This document shows, in pieces, positions 9,977-21,290 of a stretch of 64,000 bases of DNA. The notes under the pieces were generated by a model. That model ran no database searches. It was given only the letters and a program-made list of their open reading frames with translations, and was not told the DNA's origin. Source of the DNA: Chalara sp. BL73 (taxonomy: Eukaryota; Ascomycota; Leotiomycetes; Helotiales); NCBI GenBank assembly GCA_918026815.1, contig CAKJVC010000223.1, forward strand, positions 52,615 through 116,614. The letters run 5' to 3'. Positions within the stretch are counted from its first letter, which is position 1, and the number at the start of each line of letters is the position of its first letter. The translations under genes and the position numbers were made by a program.

Positions 9977-12900
9977 CCTATTGTAAGGGGAGGAACGGAT
10001 AACGAATTTCTTTTTAAACGACGAACGCTACGATGTTACGAATTTGAGCCAATTTTGCCTCCCTTGCATATTAGGGAGGAATGGATATTTCCCAAGGGTG
10101 AAGGCAATTGAGTAAAGATTGTGAAAGAATATGTTTGCCTCGAGGCTTTGGTTGTTATGATAATGAGGTCCGGAGTATATAGGGGCTTTCTGATTGTGCG
10201 TTTTGACTATTTGTTTTGTTTATGGTCAAGTGCTGGTCCAGGATAGGGATGGTTCTACGGGGCGTTGTCTGTATAGCCTGGGAGGCATGATTTGCTCATT
10301 CAAGAGGATATAAGACACATTATTGATAGCTGTCTTCCAAATGCAGCCCTCTTCATCCATCATATCTTCACCCTTGTGCTGTGCTAAAACCAGATCTCAT
10401 CCTCGATAGTGCTTCTAGTGTTCTAGACTGTAATTGAGGCTCTTAGCCATAGCCGTCAAGTCGTACCACTATTCGCTTATTTTAAACACGATATCATGAC
10501 TTAATTAAGAGCGTTGAGGTAATGTCCTTCATACTCGTGCTCCATATTATAAGCTCCTAGTTATCTACTTCCTACATTGCTTGTCCTCACCACCAACGAC
10601 ATCACTTATTCCTGTGCGCATGATCGCAGCTCCATTTCGTAACCGTTTCCACATAGGAGATGAGTTATATCATATAGGCATAGACACCCCAAAGTATGGT
10701 TTTGTCCTCCGCTCTTCCAAGTTCTGCATTTCACGAATGTCCTCCTCCCCAGAAACCATGGAACCTTCGACAAGCTAGGCTCTCGAAGCGGACATCAGAG
10801 ACGTCCGTCTGATATACGACTACGATGCCAAAAGCCCAGAAGGGGAGCCCGAGAAGTGGAGATAGGAAATGTACATTCTGCCTCCGGAACCGCGGAGGTT
10901 TTTAAGGGGAAAGGAGAGTTGGAGCCGAATTGCTTTGCATGCCGAGACTTTATAGGGGCCCTGGGATGGAAGGTGGCTAAGGTCATGTAGAGGGTAGGTG
11001 GAAGCTGGTGACACGGACAAGCTAGCTATATGGCGACACGATATAGACGAAGACATGCAAAATCACCGAAGCCCGCGCCCTTGATCAAAACCTCTCCTCG
11101 ATCCACGGGCAAGCTCGGAACGTAAGTTGGAAGAAGTGAGCAGAAACTGAAAGGGGCGACCGAGGCCCTCCTCTTTACCCTCTTGCTAGCCAGAGAGCAT
11201 CCGGGCAGGCTCAACAATCCTTTGCATTTTGCCCACTTCTACCCTCAGGTACGGTGGAACCCTGGACAGCACAATCTACGTTGCAAATCCTCAGGAGCGC
11301 TCGACGTTGGACGAGACATCATGCTGGCGCCATTGTGCAAAGAAAGAATGGTTGTGATGTTAAGGGAGCTTTGTGGAATAGAGTGATCCGTGGCCTTCTG
11401 GGGACGGCGTTTCGTAGGATATATGGAAATAGATTATGGCTTCCATAGCGGCTTCACATCAGCTTGAGCTCCGAATATCGAGGGCTTGACAGTCCACTTT
11501 CTCTTTTTTTGCTTTTGTTTAATTCATTGTATATTGGGTAGCAGAACTCTCGCGATATCGATCTAATAAATCTTCCTGTGATATGTTTGGCAATTGACGA
11601 ATGGATGGTTTCCATTCGCGATAAAAAAAACAAGCGGGCCTCAAGTTAAACATATATTCTCTACTGAGACCTAAAGGCCCGCAGCCTACCTCTAGTTCAC
11701 ATTATACATATGAGAAAAGGCTCGAACTCGAGAGGTTCTAAGAGTGTTATTTTTGCGATATGAAAGCTGTTACTACACTGCGCGATGGACTCAAGGTAAG
11801 TTACAATAGAAGCTTATTTGGAACAACTTGTTAAATGTATTAGAAAAAATCTAAAGATAATGAGCTACACACACATATTTTTCTGTAAAGCATGATATTC
11901 AAAGTGCAAATAATTAGAAAAGCAGAAAGGGGCTGCTTCGCTTGGGGATGTTTAGCGAAGCGGGTAGCGACAGAGAGGAGAGTGAATTTTTTGACCGAGG
12001 TTACATAAGATTTTGGATTTCTCAGCAACGCCATGATGATGACGAGGTCCATATTATTCACAACAAATCCTGATTTGAGGCGTTCTCAGCCGGCGCTGCA
12101 GCACCCAAGCCATTCTTGCGAGAAATTCGAGGCCTCGACATCAATGCATTTCTTCCGAAGGCTGTGTCTGAGAAGTGAGAAGAAATGGTGTCCAGTCCAA
12201 CGGAAAGCCAGCGTTCGCCCTCGTGCAATGCCGTTGCCCCATTGATATGGTACCACACTTGCATTGCCCCATCTGGAATATATACCATTACTGCATAATC
12301 ACAAATTCTATCATATTTGTCGGTCTGTGGACACCTTGGGCTTGCAGATTTCTATTATCGTGTGCCCATCAGTGACAACGCGGTAAATACCGGCCTAAGA
12401 CATCGCTTCTAAACAAACCGTTATAAATGAAAGATGTGTTGGTACAAGTAGATAATTGGAACTCACAATGCAGCTTCTGGAGCTTCATTGGCGGTAACTA
12501 AGACAATAATTGATATCTGTTGGTAGGGTAACGCCCGTACAGGCATAGATATGTACCCATATATCTATACACATCAATACGCAGGGCATGTCGAAGCATG
12601 CCCATGGTGCTTGCCATCTGAATCGCCTAGATGTATGACCATCTACTACTGACCGCCGCTTGGGACAAGGTCTGTGGTACACTGCTGCTATGTCATGACA
12701 AAGTACTGATACATGGGAAGATAAGGATAATGAGAATGTGCTTTCTTGCTTTCGTAATATTAGGTCAATGATGATAATCTGGAGGCAATGCAACATGGAG
12801 ATTATGTCACAGCAGGAGCCACGGCCACACTTCCTCGAGGATTGGCGATTTGTGGCGTGGAAGGGATGCTATATTGTACTCTCTTCCATCCACGTGTCAG

Positions 12901-13664
12901 ACTTTGTGTATCCTTGGAAATTAAGTCGATGAGGGGAGTAGGTTGCACTTTCTTGGATCAACCAATGGCGCCTGCATTCAGCATAGATACGGACGAAGGT
13001 GTAGTGCAACTGCTAAGACTTTCACCGTTGCTTATTTCTGCTGAGAAATGCTTGGAGAGTCGCCAAGGTCGCCCCTCCTCTGCTGTGAATATCTTGTCCC
13101 GGCGGCGAAGAAGGAACGAACCGCAAGGGATGGAATTACCATGCAGCAAGTCCTTGTAGGAAAATACCGCATGGTGATCGAAGAAAGGAGGATCTTTGAG
13201 GATGTATACTCTCTAACCACCACCGCCAGAAACATTGATATGTATCAAGATTGTACAGGAACCTGGTAGCAATAGATCACTTTGGGATGATTTCAGTAGA
13301 GTTATTCATAAGCGAATCATCTATTGAATAGTACATTTACATATAGGAATCCAATGAATACGCCGCGAATCATTACTGCCCTACTTGAGGATTACATATC
13401 TGCATGACAAGTACTGTATAGCAGGCTGATCCACAAGAGGGCCAGAAAGAAAGAAAAAAAAAAAGTCAAAATCGAATCGGAGATAATCGACCTTTGGAGC
13501 TAGTATATTTTAAAATTCTATTTCCTAGTAAGTTCCGGCCAGGCATCCGCACCCAGCGCTTTACGTGCGGCTGTTGACGACAATAAAAACCTGAGTGATC
13601 ATTCTGTATTGTAAGCCTGTACCCAACCGAGTCAGATCCTCTTTGTCAATAGGAAAGCGTGCAT

Positions 13665-13690
13665 TCCTCCTCCTCCTCCTCCTGCTCCTC
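13665..13690. repeat. TCC trinucleotide repeat
   Basis: An imperfect CTCCTCCTCCTCCTCCTG run upstream of the Hal4-type kinase. It is a pyrimidine-strand simple repeat. Confidence 0.75.
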
Positions 13691-13795
13691 TGCTCTGCGG
13701 GTTGCACTTCGATCGCCGACAGATCGGACCCGGGACTTAAATCCCTCATAGTAGTCTTTCGTTTCTCCTCTCTTCTCTGGCTTTATTCTGCAGCG

Positions 13796-13796
13796 A

Positions 13797-13827
<31 letters not shown>

Positions 13828-13842
13828 CTGTGCTGTGCTGCA
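13796..13842. repeat. Alternating purine-pyrimidine tract (GT)n(GC)n(GT)n, then TGCTG repeat
   Basis: GTGTGTGTGTGTGTG is followed by CGCGCGCG, then GTGTGTG, then three TGCTG-like units. Long alternating purine-pyrimidine DNA has Z-DNA-forming potential. It lies about 350-400 bp upstream of the kinase start codon. Confidence 0.75.
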
Positions 13843-14191
13843 CGTTACTCACTAACGGCGGGGACTATTACCACCGCAGACGCCTGCTCTTGGGTCGCCT
13901 CCAAAAAAGTATCACATAAGCTGCCTATACCTACTTTACGCCCAAACCATAACCGCGAGCTCGACCACAAATCCAGGTCGTAACTCCAGAAAAAACCCAC
14001 CACTCCGATTTCCCGCGGACAGCGTTACAAGAACCATCTTTTCATCGCGGCCGCATCGCTATTTTGTTCTATCCCATTTGAAAAGAAGAAGTAGGGGCTC
14101 AAGCCCGCGCCGCTCTGCGGTCTCTTCTTCCAAGTTCCTGTGTGCTGCAAACCCTTGTCTGCACCTGAGAAACTCACCTCTCGCGAACATC

Positions 14192-15861
14192 ATGGCTCCC
14201 GCCGCCGCTTCGAAGGCCCTTTCAAGTCAATCTAATTCTCAAACCTCGTCCGCGGTCAACTCCCCGGATTCTCGACCAGTTACATCATCACAGAACGGCA
14301 TCGTCCCAGTCGCTAGTATTGATAGCCTCAGCTTGAATGGAAATGGAACGCACTCTCCATCAGCTGCGCCACCATCTGAGCCACAGCAGAAGTTGCTCGC
14401 GACGGCACCAGCAGAGCGTCCCTCGATGACAAAGCGGATCACTCGAATGTTCTCTACCAGGGACGCTTCCAGGTCGGCCACAACCCTCGCCTCATCATCT
14501 GGTACTGCTACTCCTTTAAAACAAGATACAACATCGACCTCCGTTGCTGGCCCTCGACCTACACCGCCTGCATTCGGTCGGAAACAATCGTCTTCAGAGA
14601 AAGTCAACAAGATTGAGAAGGAGAACACAGAGAAGGACAAGGCAGAAAAATCAACCACGGCGCCAATCAAAGAAAAGAAGACGGTCCCTCACCAACGATA
14701 TGTAGCTCACAAGGATGTGGATGGCAATGTCATCGGACACGAGCACCACCTCAAGAGTGCGAAGCGGCAAGAGAAGCTCACCGATATGTTCCAAAAATTC
14801 ATGGGCGGTGGAAAGAAGTCGGACCACTCACACGAGGGTGAACAACAGCTATCTCTTATGTCGAGTTGGATCGACCAATTGAAGCGCGAACGCGACACAT
14901 TGGCTTCTGACAAGAAAGGGGGACCAAATGCAACTGCAACACTGGTTGAAAAGTACGGAAAGTGCCAGGAAATCGTTGGCCGTGGAGCCTTTGGCATCGT
15001 CAGAATATCTCACAAGCGGGTTGATAACAAGGAGCAGCTGTTTGCTATTAAGGAGTTCCGCCGCCGTCCAGATGAAAACGAGAAGAAGTACAGCAAGCGC
15101 CTGACCTCGGAGTTCTGTATTTCTTCGTCTTTACGACACCCCAACGTCATTCATACCCTCGATCTCCTTCAAGATTCCAAAGGGGACTATTGTGAAGTCA
15201 TGGAGTTCTGCGCCGGTGGTGATCTCTATACACTTGTATTATCCGCTGGCAAGCTCGAAGTTACCGAAGCCGATTGCTATTTTAAGCAAATGATGCGTGG
15301 CGTTGAATATATGCATGAGATGGGAGTGGCCCACCGTGACTTGAAGCCTGAAAATCTTCTTCTTACCCCCAATGGTGCTCTCAAGATCACCGACTTCGGC
15401 AACGGAGAATGCTTCCGCATGGCTTGGGAGGCTGATGCCCACAAGGTCACTGGTCTGTGTGGTTCAGCTCCATATATTGCTCCTGAGGAGTATATCGACA
15501 AGGAGTTCGACGCACGAGCTGTTGATGTGTGGGCCACTGGTGTCATCTATATGGCAATGCGTACAGGCAGACACTTGTGGCGTGTAGCGAGAAAGGATGA
15601 GGACGAGTTCTATGAGCGTTATCTTGAAGGTCGACGTGACGAAGAAGGATATGCTCCAATTGAGACACTGCATCGGGTAAGAAGCTCCACCAGCCTCGAT
15701 TGATTCAACTTATACTAACCAGAGGGTAGGCTCGCTGCCGGAACGTGATTTACTCCATCTTGGATCCAAATCCTGGACGTCGTATCACTGCCTCGCAAGT
15801 CTTGAAGTCTGAGTGGGGTCGTGAGATCAAGTTGTGCAAAGCAGGCGAAGAAGGTTTATGA
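14192..15861 (+). CDS. Hal4/Sat4-type serine/threonine protein kinase
   Basis: Two exons (14192-15676 and 15730-15861) join to a 538-aa protein. The 53-nt intron has a TACTAAC branch site at about 15713. The kinase domain covers about residues 250-533: Gly loop GRGAFGIVR, catalytic Lys in AIKEF, HRDLKPENLLL, DFGNGE and APE-type APEEY. The DFGNGE sequence and the conserved end LKSEWGREIKLCKAGEEG fit the fungal Hal4/Sat4-Hal5-related group, which in yeast stabilises Trk potassium transporters and supports salt tolerance. The N-terminal 200 residues are Ser/Thr-rich and probably disordered. I chose MAPAAASKA because it is the first ATG in the frame; upstream codons are open but lack ATG. The 3' flank (to about 16550) has open frames that are not conserved-looking. 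Confidence 0.93.
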
Positions 15862-18471
15862 CACTAATGAGACAAGCATGGATTCGCGTGCTCGTCTCTT
15901 CGTGTCGACCCCGTGTCGTTGATATCTCTTTGCAGAAGTTGACGCTGTCAGAACCGTTAATAACGCAAAGAGGATTGGCGATACCGTCTGTACAACAGCC
16001 TTTCTATGTGTCGCTGCATTGCTTGCTTTGTTTTCAACAGCCGACCTTTCTTTTTCAGCAAGTGTTATTACGATAACAGAAGACCGAGACGTACTCTGAT
16101 CACCGGCTGCATCGAGTTCTTCCAAAATCATCGGTGGCACTTTTTCTTTTTATTATTTTGCAAGAGCGTAGAAGATTCACTTTTTATATGAATGAGCGGA
16201 CATGGGAAGCCGGGGAGGTGTTTTGGGCGTTTTTATGGATGGCTACCACTTTTAACTTAGCTCGGCGCAACGGGGATGTGGTTGGGTGTGTTCATATGGG
16301 AAAGTCCCCAGTCCAAAGGGCAGACAGCAAGCTTGCTCATGGGGCTACTATGTCACCACTTTTCTTACGGGATTATGGGAGCATTTTGTTTCATGCTCAA
16401 TGCACGACGAAGAGAGGCATCGCTGTCTTTGCTTTTTATGCTTATAGCAAGACATTCATCTCTTTTTGGTACCAAGAGCGGAGGTATTATTGCACTTTAG
16501 TGGCTGGACTTGTCATCTGGCTTCTATTGGCGGTGGTTGCTTGCTAAACAGGAGACATGTGATAGAGAGAGCCTTGCTGTACATAAAGATGGTTGTCTGG
16601 CTTGGAGGTGAAGCTTCGGAGGATGTTGCTCTGAGTGCAATGAACATATGGCTATGATAACCTTTCTGCCTTTTTCCTTTGATGCGTCGTCGCCCTTGAT
16701 ACCATGGCCCCATAGGTGACATTTCTTGATATTCCACATGCTGTTATATGCAACTGATCCACAAGGAAACTAGAGATCCAAACGCGAATGTAGAACTCCT
16801 GCAGAGAACAGAATCTGACCGCTGGCTTCCGACCCAAGAAACTTGAATAAGACAAAGCTAATTTCTAATTAGGACCACCACCTTTGAACGCACAATCTTC
16901 CCTTAACGAAGCTTGCGGGTCTACGGGAGATCAATCCACCGTATTCGCGCACTCTTGAGCACATATAAGCACGACGGCAGTATCCGGATCCAGGAACACC
17001 GCACAGTTTCCATTTTATATGCGAGCGAGAACAATACCAGCTACCTCTCACAACAATGTAGGCCTATCGGTAATCCTACCACCAGCTACCTACCCCGAGA
17101 ACGGTAGCCCTAGAATGGGCAAAAGCGTGTCGAGATCCTCCCACGCCGTCTCACGGTGAACCCTCACTCGTCTGCTCAGCACGCCCTTCAAAGCAGTATG
17201 CCGGCCATTCCCATCCACGGCATCATTCCCAGAGCAGAAAGACCGGGGGTATTTCTCCTCTTGCCTACCTTTCAAGCATCCCCGGGTGTAAGCTCAACGC
17301 TGGCTCCCCCCCCCCCCCTTATCTCATCCCCAAGGCCAAATGCCATCGGCGCAAAGCGCCCCGCGCGTTTGGCGGGATATTTTTCTCCCGGTCAAAAGCC
17401 GGAGCTTGCTGCTGCTGGCCGGCCAGGCCATGACGGGACCTTGGGCGTGCCCCCCTCCCTGGCTTCTACGATACGCCGGCGTAGAAGCACCGGGTGCCGC
17501 TTTGGATATCCCTATTCGCTAGGCGCCTTGGGTACGACGGGCCGTGGCTCTGCTTGCCGGACGCGATGCCGCAGAGGAAGAGAAGATTGAGCGGGGGGGG
17601 GGAGGAGATGCCCGAACGGCAGTGGCGAAGAGCCGTCGGGGTGTCCCGAGCTTGCAAGAGCTTCGTGGTGCCTTCTGCCGCTTGATGAGATGGTGGCGCG
17701 CAGGGCGGTTCTAAGAGGTTGCATGAACAGCAAGGAAGCAAAGGCGAGGAAGCCGAAGGACGTGATGCAGGGGAGGAAGGGAAAAGGGGTAGCGAATGCA
17801 GGTATTCGTGGGTCTATCTAAGAGATGGGCAGGAAGGGTGGAGATCTGGAGTATAAATATTACCTGACGCGACAAATAGAGCCGGATTTAGAGTCTTGTC
17901 ACTACAGGATAAGGAGAAGCGCTAAATGTAAGTGCCAACGTTTGTCCTGAACACACAAGTCAAGCCCGTGAAAGTGCATTTCATCAGAACACAGGAATTG
18001 AGAAGGTATTTGCGAGAGCAACCAGGTGTCATCAATAAAAGTCCTATATCTTGTACTCCATCACACCATTACACCTCATAAACACCGCACGCCATCAGTC
18101 ATGTCCAACCCCTTGCACAAAGCTCCCCTCCCCCCCCTCTCAAGCGATCCCAAATTATACGACGTGAGTTATGTAGAAGCTCACAAAGAATTATAACCCA
18201 TCCGTCATACCATCCAAGTCCACCTCCCATTCAAATCATTTCTTATTCATGGTACCTCCCTCGTGCCATCCCAGGTTGCATTAACGCCAGTCCAAGGCCA
18301 ACTTGTCCACATACTTTGCTGTAGATGCTGATGATATTGAGAAATAATGTATAAACATGAATTGGCGAAGGCGCCATGATATTGTCACACACACACACAT
18401 GGCTCTGAGATGAGCATTCATACCTGCATTGATTGACATATTTTGTAAGGCCCATTCTTGTTGATACAGGC
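15862..18471. other. Intergenic, with GC-rich segment
   Basis: No supportable gene. The first about 700 bp are probably the kinase 3' flank. A conspicuously GC-rich segment runs from about 17100 to 17760, with C runs near 17307-17320 and 18130 and a G run near 17594. A short inverted repeat (CTTCTACG / CGTAGAAG) lies at 17463-17487. A CA repeat sits at about 18390-18402. Frames in the GC-rich part are open on both strands, as expected from composition. Confidence 0.4.
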
Positions 18472-19850
18472 TCAGTTGTGAAACAGATCCCATGCTCGAG
18501 CACATAGTTGCATGAATTCTTCCTTCTTCTTTTGCTGGGTGGCGGGACTATCTCGCCCCTCGCCAAATGGCCCTCTTCGTGATGCAGATGGTCCATTGCC
18601 TAGTGGCGGACTTCCTCCTTCTTCGTATTCTGCCCGTCCACGGCGTCGACCCGACGTTCTATCATTTTCTCCATGTCGCATTGTATTTCCGGTTAATGGC
18701 GAAGGAGGAGTTGGCGGTTGGTGACCCCCATAATGTACGAGCTTAGGAAGGAGCTCAGGTCGGCCTCCTGCAAGTTCCACCTGCGCCTCCTCAGCTGAGC
18801 GGTACTCTCTAGGTCTGGCGGTCTGTCCGGAGGTTTGCTGCTGACCCGGGGAGGGGAATGCCGGTTTAGAGTTGGAGTGGGATGAATTCGAGGCAGAACC
18901 AGAATTCTGATAGAACCCCGATCGCCCTTGGGCTTCTCGGTGTGTGCCCAGGCCTTCAGATGCGAAGACATCCGTGATCGGTGGAAGACGGTTAGCTGTC
19001 TGCGTTGCGGGAACATGGTGGATATGTGAGGTGCTAGAAAGGTTTGACGGCTGGTTGGCGACATGGCGGGTGAGAGGATGCGGTTGGTGACGTCCGGTGA
19101 AACTCTGGTTGAGAGGAGCGGATTGAATTACTCTTTCGTGCGCAAACTGCTCGTGTGACGGTGCAACGATGCTAAGTCCTGGAGGAGGCCTCTTTTTTGA
19201 AGTGCCTGGTGTCTTGGCTGGAAACCCTCCAAAATCTCGCTCCTTCGCGCTTTCTGTAGGGGCATCATTTGGATTTGCGGTTTTCTGTAACCTTGACTCG
19301 ATAAGTTGTCTTTGTTGTTCGCGCACGGAAATACTGCGCTGTAATTGCTCCCTCATCGTCGGATCCTGAGTCACAAACCCTGGCGATAAACATGCCAGTC
19401 CTACATCAGTGATCCCTAAACCGCTACTCTCCACTCCTCTTGAAGTCAAGGCACCACCGGATGGTTTACTATTACTTGAGTTTCGGGAGAGATCGAGCTT
19501 TCGTGGTCTATGGCGCGATGTTGGTAAATCTGGAGAAGTAGGTTCTTCTTTCACATGAATTTTAGGAGGCGCGCCACTTCGAAATCTGCGGGGGAGATTT
19601 ATCAGTATCTAGAACACGAAAAAGGCAAACCAAACAGGGGGGATCAAGCCTACGTTGTTGGGGACTTCTTTCCAGTAGGAGTAACTTTTGGGCTGCCGCT
19701 ACCATTGCGCTGCGCCGAGTGATTCGGAGTCGCCGAGGTTGATATACGCTGCGATGGAGGAGACGTTGATGGTGCTGAAGGAGCTATATCAACGTAGGAT
19801 GATCGATCGTGAGGAGCCGGCGATGGTGCCATGGTAATGGCGGTACTCAT
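18472..19850 (-). CDS. Uncharacterised Ser/Pro-rich protein
   Basis: Two exons on the minus strand (19850-19654 and 19585-18472). They join through a GTAGGC...CGCAG intron to give ...KKSPTT-FRSGAPPKIHVKEEP..., about 436 aa. I do not recognise the family. The protein is rich in Ser, Pro, Gln and Asn and is probably mostly disordered. It contains a sumoylation-like VKEEP motif, a short Arg-rich stretch (RHRPRKLDLSR), one ordered-looking segment (about LACLSPGFVTQDPTMREQLQ and the following charged helix) and a C-terminal helix-like end (KKKEEFMQLCARAWDLFHN). The composition suggests a nuclear or regulatory protein, which is only inference. The start is the first ATG; a second in-frame ATG follows six codons later. 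Confidence 0.75.
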
Positions 19851-20462
19851 AATGGCAACGTTGAGAATTGCGAGGGAACTCGATGTTTGAGCTGGATAGA
19901 CTCGCGAGGTCTTGTTTCTTCCCCAAACCCTTGTACACGGTACTTATATCTCAATATAACAAGATCGGGTTCGTGCGTCCGTGTGTCCCTATTTTGGAGG
20001 AAAGGATCAAGATCTTGTGCCACCAACCTAGTACTGCTATTTGCCGACTTGTTCGTTTATTTCTGCTTTGCCGGGTGGATTTGCAGAAGGATAGAGAGCG
20101 AAAACGGGTACAAAAAGTTAAGCAGCAACACAGACAACACGCTATGAACAACAACGAGTGTAACGAAACCAAATGAACTTTTGGTCGTGAAGTTGCGTGG
20201 TCAAAGAAGAACGGTATTGCAGGGTGGCGGAGGGTGGTTTTATGAGTCGAGGCTCGAGTTGTTCCAGTGTTTCATCTGCGAAAGTTTTAATGGGGATGGG
20301 ATCATGGGCCCGGCTCAAGGGTGAGGAGGGGTGCTTTGGTCAATGCTTTAGCGCGTTTTGCCTTTCCCACAGGATGACTAGGTGATGATGATCTTGAGCC
20401 AATCAATTGTATGATGCGGCGGGATATGCTTGTGCGCGCAATGGGTAAATAATCATAGTCGG

Positions 20463-20500
20463 TGAGGAGGGAGGAGGAGGAGGAAGAGGAAGAAGAAGAC
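20463..20500. repeat. GGA/GAA purine tract
   Basis: Repeated GAGGAGGAGGAA and GAAGAAGAA units lie on the plus strand. This is a polypurine-polypyrimidine simple repeat with triplex (H-DNA) potential. Confidence 0.75.
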
Positions 20501-21159
20501 AAAGAACGACAACGACAACCACAAGCTACAGAGAATGTGCGGAGAAGACGCTTTCTTTGGAAAGGGGGCCAGAAGCACAGGCCGGGCGGGCAGGCAGAGC
20601 AGGTAAGTAGGTTTGAGGGCGAGAAAAGGAGCATAGAGTACCATGGGAGTCGCATACAGCAGAGATGTGATAGGATGTGATACGTTCTCATACGGGGATG
20701 CATGTCCTGCAGTAGAGTGGTTCATAATGATAGGCTAGCCTTGTACGCCATTGTTTCGTGGTAACTCGGTGCTGTGCGGTCAGCTTGAGTTAATAACGGG
20801 CGCCCTTCACCTATAAAACCCGCCCTCTCTCTTTTGTTTTCGAACATCAAACCTGATCTGGGTCATCGGATCTCCTACTAATACGGGCTTGGATATATTT
20901 GGCGGAGGGGGGCAAGCTCATACATAGCACCCGGTGATGTGAAGTTACGAGAAACGAGCAGCATCAATAAGAACATCCCCCCCAAAAGAAGGGAAGAAGG
21001 AAAAGAGCATGACTTTTCAAGCATGGAGGAGAGTAAATTGGATACTTGCAATTGGGTACCATCCATCAAAAAAAAAAAAAAGAGGTAGGAATTTCCACCA
21101 GATCCGAGTGGCTGGTTTGCTAGCGACAACAGAGTTCAGGCGACTCCGAGGTGAGTAAA

Positions 21160-21290
21160 AGTAGAGTAGAGTGGTAGTAGAAGTGGAAGTGGAAGCGGCA
21201 GTGGTACAGTAGTGTCAAGTGTCAGGATCAGGATCATGATCAGGATCAGTATGTATCAGTGTTAGTGTTGGTGTTAGTGCAGTGACCTGA
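21160..21290. repeat. Degenerate short tandem repeats (GTAGA, GGAAGT, GGATCA, GTGTTA)
   Basis: Several neighbouring families of 5-6-nt repeats follow each other: GTAGAGTAGAG, GTGGAAGTGGAAG, CAGGATCAGGATCA and GTTAGTGTTGGTGTTAGTG. The palindrome GATCATGATC sits in the middle. No coding potential is evident. Confidence 0.7.

Larger units (their letters stand above)
9977..14191. other. Long gene-poor intergenic stretch
   Basis: About 4.2 kb with no supportable gene. It contains the 3' flank of the forkhead gene, scattered short frames without motifs, an A-rich tract near 13451-13464, a TCC repeat at about 13665-13690, and the GT/GC alternating tract at about 13796-13842. The last few hundred bases are the probable leader of the Hal4-type kinase gene, where the frame is open upstream but has no earlier ATG. 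Confidence 0.4.

Noticed and set aside
11719..11740. tRNA-like CTCGAACTCGAG
   Set aside because: It is a short palindrome; no tRNA secondary structure fits around it.
16134..16547. A 137-codon open frame after the kinase gene
   Set aside because: It starts at GTG, not ATG, has no recognisable motif, and lies in the probable 3' flank of the kinase gene.
17156..17590. A 144-codon open frame in the GC-rich island
   Set aside because: Its composition is low-complexity Pro/Arg/Gly, both strands are open, and it shows no domain. Open frames are expected from high GC content.
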